NCBI RefSeq assembly: GCF_004359215.1
Contig: NC_090615.1
Coordinates: 2,418,686-2,449,477 of the forward strand
Direction: 5' to 3'
Length of the DNA stretch: 30,792 nucleotides
Source: Bremia lactucae
Taxonomy: Eukaryota > Oomycota > Peronosporomycetes > Peronosporales > Peronosporaceae
Part shown: positions 27,001 through 30,792 of the stretch, piece after piece
How the letters are laid out: each line of letters opens with the position of its first letter
How positions within the stretch are numbered: the first letter of the stretch is position 1
Notes under the pieces: model-generated
Database searches by the model: none
What the model saw: only the letters and a program-made list of their open reading frames with translations
Told to the model about the DNA's origin: nothing
Translations under genes and position numbers: made by a program

Positions 27001-27869
27001 CCGATGAATGTCTTGGAGCGTCCACAAGCGTGTGGATGTCCTACGAGTGAGTGCAATGGCCTCACTTGTGGTACGGTCATTAGTACGACTACAAAATACA
27101 TCAGCGTGTAAACCCATCACACTGTTAAGTTGTATTTCGACGGCTGTGCACAAGCACAGGCAGTGTCAAAGGTCCACCATTGTGACGTGGAATAAGATAC
27201 CGACGGCTGTGCCAAACACAGGCAGCGTCGATGTTTGACCACTCGAATAATTTGAGTGGTGCGAAACAAGGATGCTTGCACAGGAAGCAGCATCCAAGAA
27301 AATTTCAAACGCCTGTCGATAAGAGACAGTGCGAAATCCTAGATCGACTTGAGAGTCGATCGTAGAGGATCTCGCAGTGGTTGCACAACCACAGCTAGAG
27401 GTAGTTGGAGAAGAAACTCCCCAAATAAACAAGAAAATACATCCTGACATACTTGAGGGAATAAGTCTCCCAAAACACTGCAGGAATAGGTCTGTACGAA
27501 CCTTTGGAAAAGTTCCAAAGAAGAAGCTGAGACATTTAAGGTCTTAGTAAATAATGGATCAAATGTAGGCACTTATACACTTGATCTGATAGTGCTTTTA
27601 AAATTAAATTTGAAGATAACTTGATTGCCGACGCTTGAATCGAAACGATTCTTGCGTGATCTGCGTAGTGGCAAAGTGAAGTAGATCTGCACACTTGTCA
27701 CAGATGACAAGTACAGGGACGATATTCGGTCAGCAATAGTATTTCCTGATAATGAACGAATCCGTAGCAGCTCGTCGATGGACGAAAGTGCCCTCGATGA
27801 GAAGACTCGGATTGAACGTCTTACGTCTCAATCCTGGGAGTCTTTGAAGACAAATCCTATATATAAGGA
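27001..27869. other. E6 protease-RT linker, no clear reading frame
   Basis: By position this should be the linker between protease and RT. Several minus-strand open frames (for example 27166-27450, 27339-27572) show no domain and I regard them as chance. Nothing else is seen. Confidence 0.4.
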
Positions 27870-28200
27870 TCTGATCGAATTCAAGGATGTGATACCTGAT
27901 TCGGTACATGCGAGTTGCCTAAAAATAAAAGCACTTGACCCGAAATTGACCTGATGTCAGGATCGAAGTACTGCGTCATGAAGCGGTGGCCACTGCGTGT
28001 AAGCGATCGATAAGTTCTTTGCTGGTCGCTTAGAAGCGGGCCATGTGAAGGAGTCAACTTGCTACATAGCTCTCCGACCTTCTGTGTGCGTAAAAGCAAC
28101 AGGAAGGTGGCGGATTGTGCGCTTTTTATTAAATTGAATGATGCAACGGTACCGGCTTAAATACCGATGAAAAGAAAAGAACAATTTCATGCGGTCGATG
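27870..28200 (+). pseudogene. E6 reverse transcriptase N-terminal relic
   Basis: Pieces of the RT finger region in order over several frames: FKDVIPD at 27883 on, KFFAGRLEAGHVKEST near 28014-28060, then FCVRKSNRKVADCALFIKLN near 28080-28135, which fits the (S)PTFCVRKPxGKWR..ydyrxLN pattern of Ty3/gypsy RT. The palm with YxDD is not found; sequence after 28200 is unrelated. Confidence 0.6.
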
Positions 28201-28800
28201 ACGCCAGCGATTTGCAGTAGGCTGTGCGTTAATTGCTAGCTATAGGTGCTTCAATACAATGATATCATCTCAAACTAAGCTTTCATTCGTAAGATCTCAG
28301 AATTCAACCTAAAGCCATTTCAAAATACAGTCTTTCCGCTATAATGTGTCTTGCTGATGATTCCTACGGAGGCGGTTGCTCCGAGAAGCGTTAGTCAATT
28401 CATATATAAATATAGAAGCGGATGCTGCACCCATGTTCAACATAAATGTCATCTAAAATTTAAGTTATTCAAATAAATCTTGCTGTTAATTAATTATTTA
28501 TTATTATTAAAGGAGAAAGAAAAATAAAATAATCTTCATGTTCAATGTTTACTTTATTAAATAAATGTTTTCAAGAATTTGTTTTAGAATGAAGGCAACA
28601 AAAAGAATTTGGGACGGCTGTGAATTGCTACATCATGGATGCCACACGCATTAGATAATTGTGCGCTTGGCTCAGAGCCACAATTATGTAGGAGCTATCG
28701 GTTGGATACATAAGATAATTAAGAGTAATTGAACAGTCTCCAATGTACACCGCACTGTTAATGTAGTTATGTTGCTTCATTTTTCATCTAGTCAAAGTAA
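28201..28800. other. Unassigned AT-rich DNA
   Basis: 600 bases, rich in A and T (notably 28440-28600), no recognised gene or repeat. Confidence 0.5.
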
Positions 28801-28941
28801 ATGCTAGTGACCTTGTATAGCATCCCCTCCGTGCTATGGCTGTGTGACCTTGTCACAATTGATGACCTTTTGTGGTACGCCCACGACTTCCGCGAGCTGT
28901 CTGGACTTGAATCTTTGAGCTCACGGATAAATCGAGTATGA
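28801..28941 (+). pseudogene. Possible Ty1/copia reverse transcriptase scrap
   Basis: An ATG frame of 46 codons reads LWLCDLVTIDDLLWYAHDFR, then ELSGLESLSSRI. (V/I)DDLL followed by a helix with an S-L-E-S-L pattern resembles the YVDDLL palm box of Ty1/copia RT and the residues after it. Only this one box is seen and no flanking blocks could be confirmed, so the call is weak. Downstream (28942-29146) nothing further is recognisable before the LTR-A. Confidence 0.3.
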
Positions 28942-29146
28942 TACTTCAGCAGTACTCATTTAAGCATTAATTAGGAGTGTATACGCATGATGCGCAGCAA
29001 ATTGGGCGTGGAAAGAATTTGTTAAGACATAGCTCCCGAAACCATACGCTCCATTTAAGTCATTCATCTACATCTATTATGAACTCGATCGTATCCGCAC
29101 AGTGCAATATGCCGGTCGTAATTGTTAAGTTGATGCTTGCAGCAAG

Positions 29147-29590
29147 TGTAACGGGGTGTATCGTTACATGAAATTCACACTAAAGGTTGTAATAAATATA
29201 TATTATCTAAAAAATAGATAATATTTGAAGAATATTACTTTATATAGTAATGCTCGGAAATCTTATCCATAAATAGGTATAAGCCGTTATATCTATTTAT
29301 CCCGCAGACTAATCAGCTGTAAACGTAAACAAAGAGAGAGAGACAGATAAGATTTCAATTGCATGTTTAGTATTAGTTTATAATTAAGTTAGCATTAACA
29401 GATAGAAAGAAGAGAAACTTAATTATATTAATACAGTTTTCATTTAACCCTCTTTAAGCTAGTTGTCTTAAAGAGAAGTCTTCCTCTGCACGTACTAGTA
29501 TACGTGAAATAACGTAAAGCACCAGTCGCAACTGAAGCAGTGCGAAGTGGACTTGGACTGGAGCAGTACAAGTCGTAGTGCCCCGTTACA
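29147..29590 (+). repeat. LTR-A, 5' LTR of E7
   Basis: 444 bp, TGTAACGGGGTGTATCG ... AGTGCCCCGTTACA, with clean TG...CA ends. Two stem-loops close to the 3' end (29522-29575). Confidence 0.95.
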
Positions 29591-29592
29591 CC

Positions 29593-29611
29593 TGGTACCA
29601 CTTTGAAGTCC
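29593..29611 (+). other. Primer-binding site of E7
   Basis: TGGTACCACTTTGAAGTCC, two bases (CC) after the LTR. The sixth base is C where the other elements have G. Confidence 0.6.
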
Positions 29612-29670
29612 GTCCAAGGACCACATTTCCTTCATCTAACATGGACATGTCAGATGATAGTGGAATACGC

Positions 29671-29744
29671 ATCACGCTTCGCGTGATAGCTACTCCTTTC
29701 TAAGTGACATAGAAAGGAGTGCGGTCGAAGGAATGCGTTCGACC
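29671..29744 (+). promoter_or_regulatory. Three-hairpin gag leader of E7
   Basis: ATCACGCttcGCGTGAT (29671-29687); an 11-bp perfect stem ACTCCTTTCTA/TAGAAAGGAGT with loop AGTGACA (29692-29720); GGTCGAA/TTCGACC (29723-29744) with the gag ATG (29733-29735) in its 8-base loop. Same arrangement as 17877-17950. Confidence 0.8.
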
Positions 29745-30764
29745 ATAGGGAACGATACCATCTTTGCCATGCTGTCCGGTTTGGACAGAGATGCCCTCCA
29801 TTCAGCCATCGCCAAGTTTATACAACATGAACTTGACGAGATGAAGGAGAAGGTAGCCTTGCTGAATCAACAAGGCTCTCAACAGGCAGAACTGTTGAGG
29901 TTACAACAGGTACAGACCCCTGTACCTGGGATGATGCATACGCGTCGTCCCAAAACCCTAAATATTGACATCTCTAAGTATGAGAGAGTCGAAGAAGACT
30001 CCCTCATAAGATGGTTTGTCGAGTTGGACAATGCCATAAGGGCACGTCACATCATCGACGAGCAAATGCAAGTCGCATTCGCCCAATCAAATCTGGCAGG
30101 TCGTGCCAAAACTTGGGCATTGGGCCTTTAGTTGCGCGACCCATGCGTCTTTGGGTCGCTAGAGGCTTTTAAAGCCCGGCTCAAACAGACGTTTGAACCA
30201 CTAAGGGCTGAGCTAAGAGCTCGTTCAGAGCTTCTGAAACTCAAGCAAGGCAAGCGTGATGTTCACGCATATGCCCAGCACATCCGACTCTTAGCGAGTT
30301 GTATTACAAATAACCCAGTCCATGAACACACGTTGATTACGGTGTTCATGCAAGGTCTTACGGATGGTCCCGTAAAGACCCACCTGTTCCGCTTGGAACT
30401 GGATACGCTTGAAGAAGCAATATCCGTTGCGGAACAGGAGGACTTTAGCTTGAGACAGGCTCAAGCAAGTTCGTCATCATATCGTCCACCTAGACGACAC
30501 GAACTAGGAGGTCCAGAACCCATGGACCTTTCCTATGTCGAAAGCGAGAAACCTCGCTTTTCGAATAATAAGCGATCGCAGAAATGCCATCGCTGCCAAA
30601 AATTGGGACATTACGCTCATGAGTGTAGTGCCCCACGTCCAGCACCAAAAGGTACTGAACGTAATTTTGGATCGTATGCCAAAAAGGGCAACGGTCGCGG
30701 ATCCGACGTTGTTGCGAAATCGCAACAGCGAGGCGGACCGCCAAAAAATGGACGGGGTCAGTAG
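29733..30764 (+). pseudogene. E7 gag, one in-frame TAG
   Basis: 343 codons from ATG 29733 to TAG 30762-30764. The N-terminus is helical (LHSAIAKFIQHELDEMKEKV, QQGSQQAELLRLQQVQ). The capsid domain spans about residues 65-235: ISKYERVEEDSLIRWFVELD, AFAQSNLAGRAKTWAL, FEPLRAELRARSELLKLKQG, VFMQGLTDGPVKTHLFRLEL. A basic tail with a CCHC zinc knuckle, CHRCQKLGHYAHEC (C-x2-C-x4-H-x4-C), follows EPMDLSYVESEK. A TAG at 30129-30131 replaces the Lys codon (AAG) that E4 has in the same place, dividing the gene into 132 and 210 codons. Gag builds the virus-like particle and its knuckle binds the element RNA. Whether the TAG is a dead mutation or is read through is open. Confidence 0.9.
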
Positions 30765-30792
30765 GGGCGCAACGCCCTACTGATCCAGCAAC

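Larger units (their letters stand above)
25365..28200 (+). mobile_element. LTR-A-family retrotransposon E6, very decayed
   Basis: An LTR end (CACCCCGTTACA, to 25380) is followed by a worn primer-binding region (AAAGCACTTCGTGGTCCGTT), gag (25530-26560), protease (26660-27000) and RT (27870-28200) relics, all on the plus strand and in the expected order. Stops and shifts are frequent, so it is older than E4 and E7. No 3' LTR is recognisable. Confidence 0.65.
29147..30792 (+). mobile_element. LTR-A retrotransposon E7, 5' part, best preserved
   Basis: LTR-A, primer-binding site, three-hairpin leader, gag; continues past the right edge. Only one nonsense codon is seen in gag. The five bases before the LTR are GCAAG, the sequence to look for as a target-site duplication beyond the 3' LTR. 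Confidence 0.9.

Noticed and set aside
27166..27572. Minus ORFs of 94 and 77 codons in the E6 linker
   Set aside because: They overlap in different frames, show no domain, and lie where decayed plus-strand pol linker is expected.
1..30792. tRNA, rRNA or CRISPR genes
   Set aside because: None was seen on either strand by eye; a covariance-model scan was not possible.

Overview
The window looks like a retrotransposon-packed stretch of an oomycete (Peronosporales-type) nuclear genome. That reading is inferred from an intronless FYVE-DEP gene with an oomycete-style initiator upstream, and from many Ty3/gypsy (Metaviridae-like) copies, including pieces with chromodomain integrase ends. I see only one plausible intact host gene (10019-10837, +). 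Almost everything else is LTR-retrotransposon sequence, nested, truncated and frameshifted. I name three LTR families from their ends: LTR-A (about 445-460 bp, starts TGTAACGGGGTGTATCG), LTR-B (about 530 bp, starts TGTAACGGGCTAAAG) and LTR-C (about 480 bp, starts TGTAATGGGGCAC). All three are followed, two bases after the LTR, by a primer-binding site starting TGGTA(G/C)C.

Layout. 1-5074 (-): element E1 (LTR-C family), with integrase, RNase H, RT, protease and gag remnants running leftward from its 5' LTR. 5075-5174: assembly gap of 100 N. 5175-8693 (-): element E2 (LTR-B family), with 5' LTR, gag and protease; its protease is split by about 1.5 kb of AT-rich, bacterial-looking DNA (5296-6815) holding an ABC-transporter P-loop fragment, an IS200-type transposase fragment, an LRR-like ORF and a small membrane-protein ORF. 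8694-11188: host DNA with the FYVE-DEP gene. 11189-12172: truncated LTR-B and two back-to-back LTR-A copies on the minus strand. 12173-14216: 3' internal part of an LTR-A-family element, with a polypurine tract, a + strand (antisense) ORF and a - strand chromodomain. 14217-15694 (+): E4, LTR-A plus gag, cut by an LTR-C fragment (15695-16177). 16503-17400: LTR-B (-) fused to a piece of the antisense ORF. 17401-18015 (+): LTR-A plus the first codons of gag, joined head-to-head to E5. 18016-21813 (-): E5, an LTR-B element with RNase H, RT, protease, gag and 5' LTR. 21814-23645: a second LTR-B-family 3' region (PPT, antisense ORF, chromodomain, LTR-B fragment with a perfect palindrome). 23646-25300: no clear gene, some coding-like remnants. 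About 25365-28200 (+): E6, a very decayed LTR-A-family element. 28801-28941: possible Ty1/copia RT scrap. 29147-30792 (+): E7, a well-preserved LTR-A plus gag running off the window.

The points most worth a second look are: the bacterial-like insert inside a eukaryotic retrotransposon; the antisense ORF lying between chromodomain and polypurine tract in three copies from two LTR families; a 5' leader of three successive hairpins in which the gag start codon sits in the last loop; and LTR-B copies whose hairpins have become long perfect palindromes. No tools were used; similarities are judged by eye, and family assignments rest on visible motifs.
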